Source: an uncultured Bacteroidota bacterium
Lineage (GTDB): Bacteria; Bacteroidota; Bacteroidia; Chitinophagales; Chitinophagaceae
Reading direction: 5' to 3'
NCBI GenBank assembly: GCA_903879995.1
Contig: CAIRNW010000267.1
Coordinates: 1 to 22,000 of the forward strand
Length of the DNA stretch: 22,000 nucleotides
Under the pieces are notes generated by a model that was not told the origin of the DNA, did no database searches, and saw nothing but the letters and a program-made list of their open reading frames with translations. Below are positions 10,188 through 18,122 of the stretch, one piece after another. Position 1 is the stretch's first letter; each line of letters opens with the position of its first letter. The position numbers and the translations under genes are program-made.

Positions 10188-11150
10188 CTAACTTGTTTTT
10201 ACTTTTTTAATCGCTGCAGTAAGTTGAGGGACTACTTCAAATGCATCACCTACTATTCCGTAGTCTGCTGCTTTAAAAAAGGGCGCCTCTGGATCTTTGT
10301 TTATCACCACGATTACCTTACTTCTATTTACACCTGCTAGATGCTGTATGGCCCCGGAGATGCCTATGGCCACATAGAGGTTGGGGGCAATTGCCACTCC
10401 AGTCTGTCCAACATGTTCGTGATGAGGACGCCAATGTGCATCTGCTACAGGTCGGCTACAGGCCAGCGCAGCATTTAGCTCACCGGCTAATTCTTCCACC
10501 ATGCCCCAATTTTCTGGGCCCTTTAGGCCTCGTCCTGCGCTTACCACTATTCCTGCCTCTGTCAAAGAAAGTGCTCCTGCTGTATTTTCAATGTTTTTGG
10601 TTCTTATGCGGGTAGATGGCGTTGTTAGTGCAGCAGTAATGAGTGTGGCTACTCCTCCGGTTTGTTTTACGGAGTAGGAGTTGGGATTGATTGTTAATAC
10701 ACGCACTGCTGTTTTGATAGCAATTTTTGCAAAAGCCTTGCCCGAGAAAACTGATCTTTTTACACTAAAGCCATTCGAAAGATCTGGCAGCGATATTACG
10801 CCCGAAACAATACCTGCTTTAAGACGGGCTGCCGTTAGTGGGGCAAGCAATTTACCTCCCAAGGAATGTGAAAAAAGTAGGGTAGTGGCCTTTTTTTCAA
10901 TGGCAAGTGAAGCGATGGCCCAGGCGTCAGTTTCAGCTGGGGCGTTTCGCTCAATTTCTTTACCAAGCTGGATTACTTCTTGTAAGCCAAAAGAGCCTAA
11001 CTCCTGTAATTGATCTTGGCAACTACCAATTGCTACGCCAATTAATTGATCTCCAGTTGCTGCTGCCAGATCAGCTCCGTAAGAAATCACTTCATGCGTT
11101 GATTTCTTAATTTTTCCATTGGCAATATCGATGTAAACTAAAATACTCAT
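10188..11150 (-). CDS. etfA: Electron transfer flavoprotein alpha subunit
   Basis: 320 residues. The C-terminal FAD domain has the family signatures: GRGLKGPENW (207-216), SRPVADAHW (232-240), GQTGVAIAPNLY (248-259) and IGISGAIQHLAG (262-273). The N-terminal domain (1-190) is the nucleotide-fold part that contacts EtfB. With EtfB it forms the soluble FAD-containing carrier that accepts electrons from acyl-CoA and other dehydrogenases and passes them to the quinone pool through ETF:quinone oxidoreductase, which is not in this window. It starts 18 bp after the etfB stop. Confidence 0.96.
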   Translation of the reverse strand: MSILVYIDIANGKIKKSTHEVISYGADLAAATGDQLIGVAIGSCQDQLQELGSFGLQEVIQLGKEIERNAPAETDAWAIASLAIEKKATTLLFSHSLGGKLLAPLTAARLKAGIVSGVISLPDLSNGFSVKRSVFSGKAFAKIAIKTAVRVLTINPNSYSVKQTGGVATLITAALTTPSTRIRTKNIENTAGALSLTEAGIVVSAGRGLKGPENWGMVEELAGELNAALACSRPVADAHWRPHHEHVGQTGVAIAPNLYVAIGISGAIQHLAGVNRSKVIVVINKDPEAPFFKAADYGIVGDAFEVVPQLTAAIKKVKTS

Positions 11151-11168
11151 GTAAAGTAATTCAGGTGA

Positions 11169-11912
11169 TTAAATAACTTTTGCTTCCTCATGTAATAAAC
11201 GTACGAGCTCCTCCACTTGGTCAGGGGCAATCAATTTTACTCCCGATTTAGGAGCGGGCAATTCAAATTGTAGCGTTTCAGTATAACTAATTGTTTCGGC
11301 AGGCTCTATTACTCTCAGTGGTTTTGTCCTGGCAGCCATAATTCCTCTCATGTTGGGAATTCTTGCTTCAGCCATTCCCTTTTGTGCGCTTACGACTACT
11401 GGAAATTCTACTTCGCAAACTTCCTGTCCGCCCTCAACCTCTCGGGTAATGGTTAAGGTGTTTCCCTGCCGCTCCAGTTTGGTTGCCAAACTGATAAAAG
11501 GAAGTTCAGTTTCTCCAGCTATTAAACCTCCCACCGTTGAACCATTATGATCAATTGTTTCTTTCCCCGTCAAAATCAAATCATAATTGCCCTCCTTGAC
11601 CAGGGTTGCAATCTGGTGTGCTACAAATTGACTTTCAGTTGGCGCTGCGTTGATCCGAATTGCCTCGTCTCCGCCCAGTGCCAATGCCTTTCTAATAATG
11701 GGATCTGCATCTGCCTCACCTACAGTCAACAGGTGTAGTGTGACGCCAGGATCCGCCTCCTTCAACTCAATGGCTCTAACCAAGGCAAACCATTCGTCCC
11801 AAGGATTCACGATCCATTGTACCCCGTTGGCATCGAATTTCGTGTTGTTGTCGGTGAAAGCTATTTTTGCCGTTGTGTCTGGCGTTTTGCTGATACAAAC
11901 AAGAATCTTCAT
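11169..11912 (-). CDS. etfB: Electron transfer flavoprotein beta subunit
   Basis: 247 residues. MKILVCISKTPDTT opens the ETF beta fold; TGKETIDHNGSTVGG (115-129) is the AMP-binding loop; EFPVVVSAQKGMAEARIPN (169-187) with RGIMAARTKPL is the family signature and recognition loop. Partner of EtfA, encoded next and 18 bp apart. As first gene of the minus-strand run, it is preceded by a good promoter candidate. Confidence 0.96.
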   Translation of the reverse strand: MKILVCISKTPDTTAKIAFTDNNTKFDANGVQWIVNPWDEWFALVRAIELKEADPGVTLHLLTVGEADADPIIRKALALGGDEAIRINAAPTESQFVAHQIATLVKEGNYDLILTGKETIDHNGSTVGGLIAGETELPFISLATKLERQGNTLTITREVEGGQEVCEVEFPVVVSAQKGMAEARIPNMRGIMAARTKPLRVIEPAETISYTETLQFELPAPKSGVKLIAPDQVEELVRLLHEEAKVI

Positions 11913-11954
11913 AAATAAAGTTAATGCTGCTTAAAAGTTGTAATTGCAACCATG

Positions 11955-11981
11955 CAAAGATAAGTTTTGGCAGATGTACAA
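11955..11981 (-). promoter_or_regulatory. Candidate promoter of the etfB-etfA-nuclease-ispE run
   Basis: On the minus strand, TTG (11981-11979), a 16-bp spacer and TATCTTTG (11962-11955), an exact -7 match, lie 42 bp before the etfB ATG. It falls in the 112-bp divergent gap shared with the TPR gene. Confidence 0.6.
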
Positions 11982-12024
11982 CGAAGTGATTGGCAGGCTT
12001 TTTTCAACTTATTGGACCCTGATT

Positions 12025-12336
12025 ATGGATAGAATTCCCAGACTTATTGAGATGTTAGAGGCCAACCCCCAAGATTGTTTTTTATTACATGCGCTTGGAT
12101 TGGAATATGCTAAGTTGGGAGATGTACAAGCTGCAAAAACTTATTTTGAGCGGGTATTGAATACGGATCCAACTTATGTGGGCACCTATTATCAGTTGGC
12201 AAAGTTGTTGGAGCAATTAGGTGACTCCATTCAAGCCATCAGCGTATATGAAAAAGGGATGGAACAGGCAAAAGCTAGTAATGATTTACACGCCTATAAC
12301 GAACTTCGCTCAGCCTGGGAGGAGTTAACATTTTAA
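12025..12336 (+). CDS. Small TPR protein
   Basis: 103 residues from ATG 12025. The frame is open further upstream (TTG 11944, ATG 11974), but residues before 12025 do not resemble the repeat and that DNA contains the divergent etfB promoter, so the later start is preferred. Two tetratricopeptide repeats are visible: about 19-52 (LLHALGLEYAKLGD, A-K-T-Y-F-E, D-P) and 53-86 (YYQLAKLLEQLGD, A-I-S-V-Y-E-K-G), with a capping helix ending in WEELTF. TPRs bind proteins; the partner is unknown. tilS starts 3 bp after the stop, so the two are likely co-translated. Confidence 0.85.
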   Translation: MDRIPRLIEMLEANPQDCFLLHALGLEYAKLGDVQAAKTYFERVLNTDPTYVGTYYQLAKLLEQLGDSIQAISVYEKGMEQAKASNDLHAYNELRSAWEELTF

Positions 12337-12339
12337 CAC

Positions 12340-13686
12340 ATGATTCCATCTACAATAAAACATAATCTTGAAAAGATTGCGCCGGTTTTACCGAGTGATG
12401 TTTTATTGGTTGCTATAAGTGGTGGGGTGGATTCAGTAGCGCTAGCCTATCTGTGCAAATCAGCAGGTTATCAAATTGAATTGGCACACTGTAATTTTAA
12501 ATTGCGAGGTTCCGAAAGCGAGCGGGATGAGGATTTTGTTAGAAAGCTAGCCAGTGATTGGGATATTCCATTGCATGTGAAACAATTTGATACAGCCAGC
12601 TACGCTACAGAAAAGCAGTTGTCAATTCAAGAAGCAGCGAGGACCCTTCGATATGAGTGGTTTTATAACCTGTTGAAGCAATTCTCCCATTTGAAGTGGG
12701 TATTAACGGGACATCACAAGGATGATCAGGCGGAAACAATTCTGATGAATTTTCTCAGGGGAACTGGTCTACATGGACTGACTGGTATTCCAGCCCGAAA
12801 TGGAAATATTCTCCGACCCTTGCTTACTGTGGAGCGGAAAAGCTTGGAGTTATTAGTAAATGAGAAAGAATTGAATTTTGTGGTTGATTCTTCTAACCAA
12901 AAGGAAGAGTATACGCGTAATTATATTCGTCATACCGTGATGCCGGTTCTGCAAAAAGTATATCCGGCTGTGATTGAAAATCTATGTGATAATCAGCTTC
13001 GTTTTACAAAGATTGAAAATTTATATCAGCAATTGGTAGAAGTTCAACGGAAAAAAATATTGAATGAAAAAAATGGAGAGTACTTGATTTCCGTTGGTGC
13101 AGTCAATCGTTTCCTGGATACTTCACTTTTTTACGAATTATTACATCCATTTGGTTTTACAGTGGGCCAAATTGCAGAGGCTACTCGTTTATTGAATGCA
13201 AGAACAGGAGCGCAACTAGTAGCTAGTGCGGGTAATTGGAGGTTGGTGAAGCATCGGAATTGGCTTGTACTTTCACCCCATTATTCTCCCAATACTGATT
13301 TTATACTTGTGCATGCGGCTAACGAGTCTATTCAATTTTCTTTAGGAACCTTGGCGTTTCAGGAAATAAAAAAAATAGACTCAATTGATGGGGCTTCTTC
13401 AACAGTGGCTTTGCTGGATCCTCAAAAATTGGAATTCCCATTGCAGGTGAGACGGTGGCGAGCAGGGGATTATTTCTACCCGTTAGGTATGCCAAAAAAG
13501 AAAAAGGTAGCCCGTTTTTTGATTGATCTTAAACTCTCTTTACCTGAAAAAGAAAAAGTGTGGGTCCTTACTTCTGGTGATAAGATTGTTTGGGTCATAG
13601 GGAATCGAATCGATGATCGCTTCAAAATAACCTCTAAAAGCAAAGGAGCTATTCGCGTAGTATTTAGTTCGCTATTCCAATCCTAG
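12340..13686 (+). CDS. tilS: tRNA(Ile)-lysidine synthase
   Basis: 448 residues. It attaches lysine to C34 of tRNA-Ile(CAU), using ATP, so that it reads AUA rather than AUG. The N-terminal PP-loop ATPase has ISGGVDS (26-32), the HCNFKLRG segment (50-57) and the GHHKDDQAET motif (124-133). A middle helical region and the C-terminal TilS domain follow (LQVRRWRAGDYFYPLGMPKKKK, then F-L-I-D-L-K). Usual length for the family. Its 3' end overlaps the convergent rhomboid gene by 15 bp. Confidence 0.96.
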   Translation: MIPSTIKHNLEKIAPVLPSDVLLVAISGGVDSVALAYLCKSAGYQIELAHCNFKLRGSESERDEDFVRKLASDWDIPLHVKQFDTASYATEKQLSIQEAARTLRYEWFYNLLKQFSHLKWVLTGHHKDDQAETILMNFLRGTGLHGLTGIPARNGNILRPLLTVERKSLELLVNEKELNFVVDSSNQKEEYTRNYIRHTVMPVLQKVYPAVIENLCDNQLRFTKIENLYQQLVEVQRKKILNEKNGEYLISVGAVNRFLDTSLFYELLHPFGFTVGQIAEATRLLNARTGAQLVASAGNWRLVKHRNWLVLSPHYSPNTDFILVHAANESIQFSLGTLAFQEIKKIDSIDGASSTVALLDPQKLEFPLQVRRWRAGDYFYPLGMPKKKKVARFLIDLKLSLPEKEKVWVLTSGDKIVWVIGNRIDDRFKITSKSKGAIRVVFSSLFQS

Positions 13687-14322
13687 GTTTTTCTGCACGA
13701 TCGAAATAAAAGTATGGATTGGCTTTAAGTTGTCGTGTTCGATATAGGTAGCTGTAATAGTAAATATCCATCCATACAATGCGCCAGCAATATGTGCTGC
13801 GTGGTTAATATTATCTTTTCCTTTTTTACCCATCCAGGCAGCTGCTATTAAAAAAAGAGGGCCAAACAAGTAGCCAGGTATGATAGGGGGTATTAAAAAA
13901 AGTCCAATTTGTATGGTTGGGTCGATCAGAATTGCAGAAAAAATAACTGCACTTACCGCACCTGAAGCGCCCAGGCTTGCATAATTTGATTTTGACTTAT
14001 TTCGAAAGTATGTGTAGAGTAGGGAAATTGGAATGGAAGTGATGTAAAGTAGTATAAAGAAGAATGTTCCGTTTTTTGCAAAATAAATAGCTGATTGAAA
14101 GGCATGCTCAACAATTGTACCAAATAAGTAAAGAGAAAGCATGTTAAAAATTAGATGCTCCCAATCGGCGTGTATAAATCCACTGCTGAAAAAGCGATGC
14201 CATTCAAGATTTTTATTAATTCGAAATGGTTTGAACAACATTTTCTCCTTGAGTGAGGCGCTATTATTTGCTAAAATGGAAATGGCTGTAGTAAGGAGTA
14301 GTAAAAGGGTGGTTGTATTCAT
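13672..14322 (-). CDS. Rhomboid family intramembrane serine protease
   Basis: 216 residues, about six membrane helices. Rhomboid proteases cut substrates within the membrane with a Ser-His dyad. Here the Ser is in GASG (Ser120) and the His in NHAAHIAG (His177), and HADWEHLIFNM (51-61) holds the conserved His/Asn pair of the oxyanion region. Thus it appears catalytically intact; substrates unknown. Its ATG directly follows the rlmH stop (TAAATG), so the genes are probably translationally coupled. Confidence 0.92.
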   Translation of the reverse strand: MNTTTLLLLLTTAISILANNSASLKEKMLFKPFRINKNLEWHRFFSSGFIHADWEHLIFNMLSLYLFGTIVEHAFQSAIYFAKNGTFFFILLYITSIPISLLYTYFRNKSKSNYASLGASGAVSAVIFSAILIDPTIQIGLFLIPPIIPGYLFGPLFLIAAAWMGKKGKDNINHAAHIAGALYGWIFTITATYIEHDNLKPIHTFISIVQKNLGLE

Positions 14323-14796
14323 TTAGGAGTGATGATACTTTTCGTTTTTCAAAATAGTTCCAGCCCGGTATAATTGCTCGGCAAGCAAAAGCCTTACTAG
14401 TTGATGGGGAAATACTAGCTTCGATAAGCTCCAGGTAAATTGAGCTCTTTGTTGCACAGTAGGATCAACGCCAAATGCGCCTCCAATTAAAAAAACTAAT
14501 TTCTTGGTTCCTATATCTGCTTTTTTTTGGAGAAAGGTTGCCAATTCGATGGAGGTAATATTTTTTCCTCTTTCATCTAATAAAACCAGATAGTCGTCTG
14601 GCTCCAGCCAATCAAGTATTATTGCTCCTTCCTTTTTTTTAAGGTCTAATTCACTTAGCATCCCCGTGTTTTTTGGAGTGGGGATCAAGATCCATTCGGT
14701 TTTAAAGTAATGGTTTAATCGTTTGGTAAATTCTTCAATCCCTGACTTAACGTAGGATTCATGTGCTTTGCCAAAGGACCACAACTCAATTCGCAT
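14323..14796 (-). CDS. rlmH: 23S rRNA (pseudouridine1915-N3)-methyltransferase
   Basis: 157 residues, the normal size for this SPOUT-class SAM-dependent enzyme, which methylates pseudouridine 1915 in helix 69 of 23S rRNA on assembled 70S ribosomes. Seen: DERGK and T-S-I-E-L-A (75-86), the SAM loop FLIGGAFG (102-109) with GVDP, and the C-terminal knot SLSKLVFPHQLVRLLLAEQLYRA with the closing KYHH. It is the first gene of a two-gene unit with the rhomboid protease. Confidence 0.96.
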   Translation of the reverse strand: MRIELWSFGKAHESYVKSGIEEFTKRLNHYFKTEWILIPTPKNTGMLSELDLKKKEGAIILDWLEPDDYLVLLDERGKNITSIELATFLQKKADIGTKKLVFLIGGAFGVDPTVQQRAQFTWSLSKLVFPHQLVRLLLAEQLYRAGTILKNEKYHHS

Positions 14797-14809
14797 AAAT
14801 TAAAAATAT

Positions 14810-14817
14810 CAAATATA
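14810..14817 (-). promoter_or_regulatory. Candidate -7 box for rlmH
   Basis: The minus strand reads TATATTTG, an exact match to TAnnTTTG, 13 bp before the rlmH ATG. No clear -33 TTG is present. The divergent gap is only 36 bp, so any promoter for the racemase-like gene must overlap it. Confidence 0.45.
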
Positions 14818-14832
14818 TCCTAACTTTCCAGT

Positions 14833-16233
14833 ATGAGAAAGTATATACACCTGATCTGTATGATGGCCGCCTTTCAACTTCCTGTGTTTGGTTTTGCGCA
14901 GCAACAGCCTATTGGAGTATTTGATTCAGGCACAGGTGGTTTAACTGTTTTAGAGGCTATGCTTTCCCTTGATGTATTCAACAATAAAACTGGAGAACAA
15001 AAGTCCGATGGAATTCCAGATTTTAAGGGAGAGTATTTCCATTATTTGGCTGATCAAGCAAATATGCCCTATGGAAATTACGCTTCAGCCGGTAAAACTC
15101 TTTTCCTGAAGGAACAAATACTACGATGTATGCGTTTCCTTTCAACAGATACTCTTTATGCTAAACAAACAAAGGAAGTATTTCAATTCTATCCAAAGTT
15201 GACCGCCAAAATGATTGTAGTAGCCTGTAATACAGCTACTGCTTATGCATTACCTGAAATTAAAAAATCAGTGGGCCAAGGAATACCAGTGGTAGGAGTA
15301 ATTGATGCGGGGTGCAAGGCTGCACTTGAGTTTCAACAAAAGCAAAGAGGCACTATTGGAGTTTTTGCTACAGTAGGTACCGTGGCTTCAGCAGGTTACC
15401 CTAAGACCCTTGAGCGCATGGCAGCCGCTGCTGGTATTACTGATTTGTCCATTGTTAGCCAGGGTGGTTATGGATTGGCAGAAAGTATAGACAGAGATTG
15501 GAGTTTTTTGGCGGATCAGGTTAACAAGGTACGTTCCGAATACAAAGGACCATCCCTGACAAACCCACAGTATAGAATCGATACTTCTCTTTCTGCTGTT
15601 TATGGTTTTTTGCGCGCCGGTAATAGTTTGCTTTGTGAGTATGATGAAAAAGGGAATTGTACTGAAATGCAATTGAACGATCCGGTTAATTATGTCAGGT
15701 ATCATTTGGTTAGTTTATTGGAAAAAATGAAGCTGGAACAATACCGGTCACCTTTGAATACATTAATACTTGGCTGCACTCATTATCCATATATGCGTGA
15801 TACCATTGCACAAGTATTAGATGAGCTCTACAATTATCAAGAGGCTGGTGACTACCGTTATCGGAAGGTATTGGCAAAAAATGTAACGCTTGTTGATCCA
15901 GCTGTTGAGACGGCAAAAGAAGCCTATTTGGCGCTCAGGCAATTATTAAAAATCCAGGCTAAGACAAAACCAAACGCCGATAAAAGCGCTAAGGATGCTT
16001 TTTTTATTGCTGTACCCAATGTGGAATTAGATGGAGTTCAACTTCAATCTGATGGTTGGTTCACCTATGATTATAAGTATGGACGAACTGAGGGATCCAA
16101 TAAAAGCTTCGTTCAGTTTGTCCCCTTTAATACTCAAAATGTTGCCCCGGCTACGTATGAACGGTTTAAGCGGGCTTTACCATTTTCTTATGAAAGGATA
16201 AGCAGGGTAGGGACCTTTTCTCAAATGCGTTGA
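14833..16233 (+). CDS. Exported Asp/Glu racemase family protein (MurI-like, enlarged)
   Basis: 466 residues, far above the 260-280 of cytoplasmic glutamate racemase. Residues 1-22 form a signal peptide (basic MRK, hydrophobic core, G-F-A before Gln23). The mature part begins directly with the MurI fold: IGVFDSGTGGLTVLE (27-41, Asp31/Ser32), LADQANMPYG (72-81), VVACNTATAYALP (129-141, catalytic Cys132), VVGVIDAG (153-160) and LILGCTHYP (311-319, second Cys315 and His317), VDPA (354-357). All residues of the two-cysteine proton-transfer machinery are kept. Compared with MurI it has insertions at about 42-67 and 225-300 and an added C-terminal region (about 372-466). If active it would interconvert L- and D-glutamate or aspartate in the periplasm, but this is inference. 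It overlaps the MazG-like gene by 13 bp. Confidence 0.88.
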   Translation: MRKYIHLICMMAAFQLPVFGFAQQQPIGVFDSGTGGLTVLEAMLSLDVFNNKTGEQKSDGIPDFKGEYFHYLADQANMPYGNYASAGKTLFLKEQILRCMRFLSTDTLYAKQTKEVFQFYPKLTAKMIVVACNTATAYALPEIKKSVGQGIPVVGVIDAGCKAALEFQQKQRGTIGVFATVGTVASAGYPKTLERMAAAAGITDLSIVSQGGYGLAESIDRDWSFLADQVNKVRSEYKGPSLTNPQYRIDTSLSAVYGFLRAGNSLLCEYDEKGNCTEMQLNDPVNYVRYHLVSLLEKMKLEQYRSPLNTLILGCTHYPYMRDTIAQVLDELYNYQEAGDYRYRKVLAKNVTLVDPAVETAKEAYLALRQLLKIQAKTKPNADKSAKDAFFIAVPNVELDGVQLQSDGWFTYDYKYGRTEGSNKSFVQFVPFNTQNVAPATYERFKRALPFSYERISRVGTFSQMR

Positions 16234-16571
16234 GTGAAATTCAATTGTTCTGATTTGTTATTGAATGTTGATTGTATCGCCTCCTCTAGCTCAATATCTA
16301 ATAAAGAAGCTAGTAAATCCAGGTAGATGGCTATACCACCAATTTCTTCCTGTAGCATTTTTTTGGTAATGTCACTGGCTTTATAGCTGCTTCCCCCATC
16401 AATACCTCCGTTTTCTACCCGTTGAAGTTTTTTGATCATATTGCATAATTCTCCCACTTCTCCTGCCAGGGCGGTTGTCCAGTAGGTGAGTGGTTGATTT
16501 TGATAACAGTTGAACCCATTAATAGCTCTGTCTACATTGGCGGCTCTAAATGTTTGGAGGTTAAGTGACAT
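16221..16571 (-). CDS. MazG-like nucleotide pyrophosphohydrolase domain protein
   Basis: 116 residues, a single all-alpha MazG-type domain. Seen: W-T-T-A-L-A-GEVGEL-C-N-M-I-K-K (31-48) with Glu38 and Glu41, and EEIGGIAIYLDLLA (75-88), then LGI-like DIELEEAI and a closing N-x-x-S motif. MazG enzymes hydrolyse NTPs to NMP and pyrophosphate using Mg2+ held by an EExxE...ExxD motif. Here the usual Asp of the second half is Gly79, so activity is doubtful, unless Asp85 or another residue substitutes. ATG 16571; the end overlaps the racemase-like gene by 13 bp. Confidence 0.82.
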   Translation of the reverse strand: MSLNLQTFRAANVDRAINGFNCYQNQPLTYWTTALAGEVGELCNMIKKLQRVENGGIDGGSSYKASDITKKMLQEEIGGIAIYLDLLASLLDIELEEAIQSTFNNKSEQLNFTQRI

Positions 16572-16619
16572 ATAAGCTGGATATTTTATCTAATTTAGTT
16601 CTTATACAGAATTAATCAA

Positions 16620-18116
16620 GTGCGAACTTTAATACTCTTTTGTTGCTTTTGTTACACCCACTTGCAGTCATTGGCACAGCCAATTGAATCAGCCCTACTT
16701 CATAAGTTATACAGTGCAAAAACTTCGGTCAATCAGGTTTTCTCTCCCGAGCTTACTAATTTGTTTCCAAGTGTTGTGAGTAGAAGCTATGCTGATAATA
16801 AACAGTATCTTATCAAAACCAGTACCCATTTATATCTTGGAATTGATGGTACCGGTCAGTTATTTGAACTATATGAGGTAAGCCCTGGAATTATAGATGC
16901 TAAACGAGTTGATTCCACAATATATGCTGGCAATAATTTTTGTGCGGCTACTTTTTCAATCGACACTGCTGTTTTCTCTTTGGGCGGGTATGGTTTTTGG
17001 AAAACGAATGGTACGTTAAAGCAATATAATTTTTATTCCCGTGAGTGGGATGTGGTACCCTTGCAAGAAGAACGCCCCTCAATTTTTTGTCAAAAGCCAT
17101 CTGGAGTTTATTGGAAGGGTGATTTTAATGAAGCAAAAAAAATAGAGGACATGAATACGGCCTTTGCGCCGTCTTTTTACTGGGTGGATGCAGAGAATAA
17201 ACTTTTTTATGCAGGTGTGCAGCATCTTATCAATCAATCTGTTTCTGATAGTGTGCTTGCTTTCAAAGCGCAATACAATGCATCATTAAGTGTATTGGAT
17301 CTTTCTACCAAGCGGTGGACAGTACTCGGAGATATTCTTAATTATGGCTGGCATTATACCGTTCATCTGCCTTGGGGTTTATTAGTTGTGGAGTCGCCTG
17401 AGTCTATCTATTTTACTGACTTTAAAAACAACCGACTCCTTTATTGTAAAGAAGATAAACTCCCGCAGTATCGTAAATTTTTTCGGAATAGAGTTCCGGA
17501 TCTTTTCTTTTATACAGCGGGGTATATTTATTTTGGTGAGGTTGCGGTTAATTCTTTTGACAGCATTGCCGTTTCAAAAGATGACTTTGAAGAGCGTAAC
17601 GCCCCATTATTTAGCACTTCCAAAAAGAATGCAATTTCCAATTTACTGGATACCCATGTTGGGTACGCTCTACTGTTAGTACTGTTGATTGGGACTGTTG
17701 TTTCAGTAGCATATTTAACTCGAAAAAAACGTTTAAATGCTGTCACTGATGAATTGTCCCGTTCTGCTTCCTTGCCTGCTCAAATGCCTCTTGCAGACCG
17801 TGTTGGTATTTTAAATCAAATGGAACGACAATTGATTCTATACTTGTATGAGCAATCATTAAAGGGGAAACGTATCAATGTAGAAGCGGTCAATAAGTTG
17901 TCTGGGGTAGCGATGAAAAATGAACCCATTCGCAGGCGCACACGAAGTGAATTAATTAATGCTGTAAATGATAAGTGGTTGATTATTGCCGGAACACGCG
18001 AGCGTTTTGTGTTTTCGGAAAAATCTGATTTTGATGGCCGCACGCGAGAATATTTTATCAATGAGAAGTTATTGTCTTCTGCACTTTTGAAACAGGTGAT
18101 TGAATTGATAAAATAA
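16620..18116 (+). CDS. Periplasmic propeller-like / single TM / cytoplasmic putative winged-helix protein
   Basis: 498 residues from a GTG start at 16620, followed immediately by a signal peptide (1-19, cut near SLA-Q). About 20-340 is a beta-rich extracytoplasmic part containing a kelch-like blade (SLGGYGFWKTNG, YNFYSREWDVV; 120-146) and further W/Y-rich strands, suggesting a beta-propeller. One hydrophobic segment (about 346-366, GYALLLVLLIGTVVSVAYL) followed by RKKR gives a single-pass anchor with the tail in the cytoplasm. The tail (about 367-498) has a helical part where ERQLILYLYEQ (402-412), INVEAVNKLSG (419-429) and RRRTRSELINAVN (438-450) look like a winged-helix DNA-binding or interaction fold. 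I cannot name a family. The layout suggests a transmembrane sensor passing a signal to the cytoplasm; this is inference. Confidence 0.75.
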   Translation: MRTLILFCCFCYTHLQSLAQPIESALLHKLYSAKTSVNQVFSPELTNLFPSVVSRSYADNKQYLIKTSTHLYLGIDGTGQLFELYEVSPGIIDAKRVDSTIYAGNNFCAATFSIDTAVFSLGGYGFWKTNGTLKQYNFYSREWDVVPLQEERPSIFCQKPSGVYWKGDFNEAKKIEDMNTAFAPSFYWVDAENKLFYAGVQHLINQSVSDSVLAFKAQYNASLSVLDLSTKRWTVLGDILNYGWHYTVHLPWGLLVVESPESIYFTDFKNNRLLYCKEDKLPQYRKFFRNRVPDLFFYTAGYIYFGEVAVNSFDSIAVSKDDFEERNAPLFSTSKKNAISNLLDTHVGYALLLVLLIGTVVSVAYLTRKKRLNAVTDELSRSASLPAQMPLADRVGILNQMERQLILYLYEQSLKGKRINVEAVNKLSGVAMKNEPIRRRTRSELINAVNDKWLIIAGTRERFVFSEKSDFDGRTREYFINEKLLSSALLKQVIELIK

Positions 18117-18122
18117 TACTTG

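Noticed and set aside
10391..11110. Plus-strand open frames opposite etfA
   Set aside because: Antisense shadows of a strongly conserved gene; composition is not protein-like and there is no promoter.
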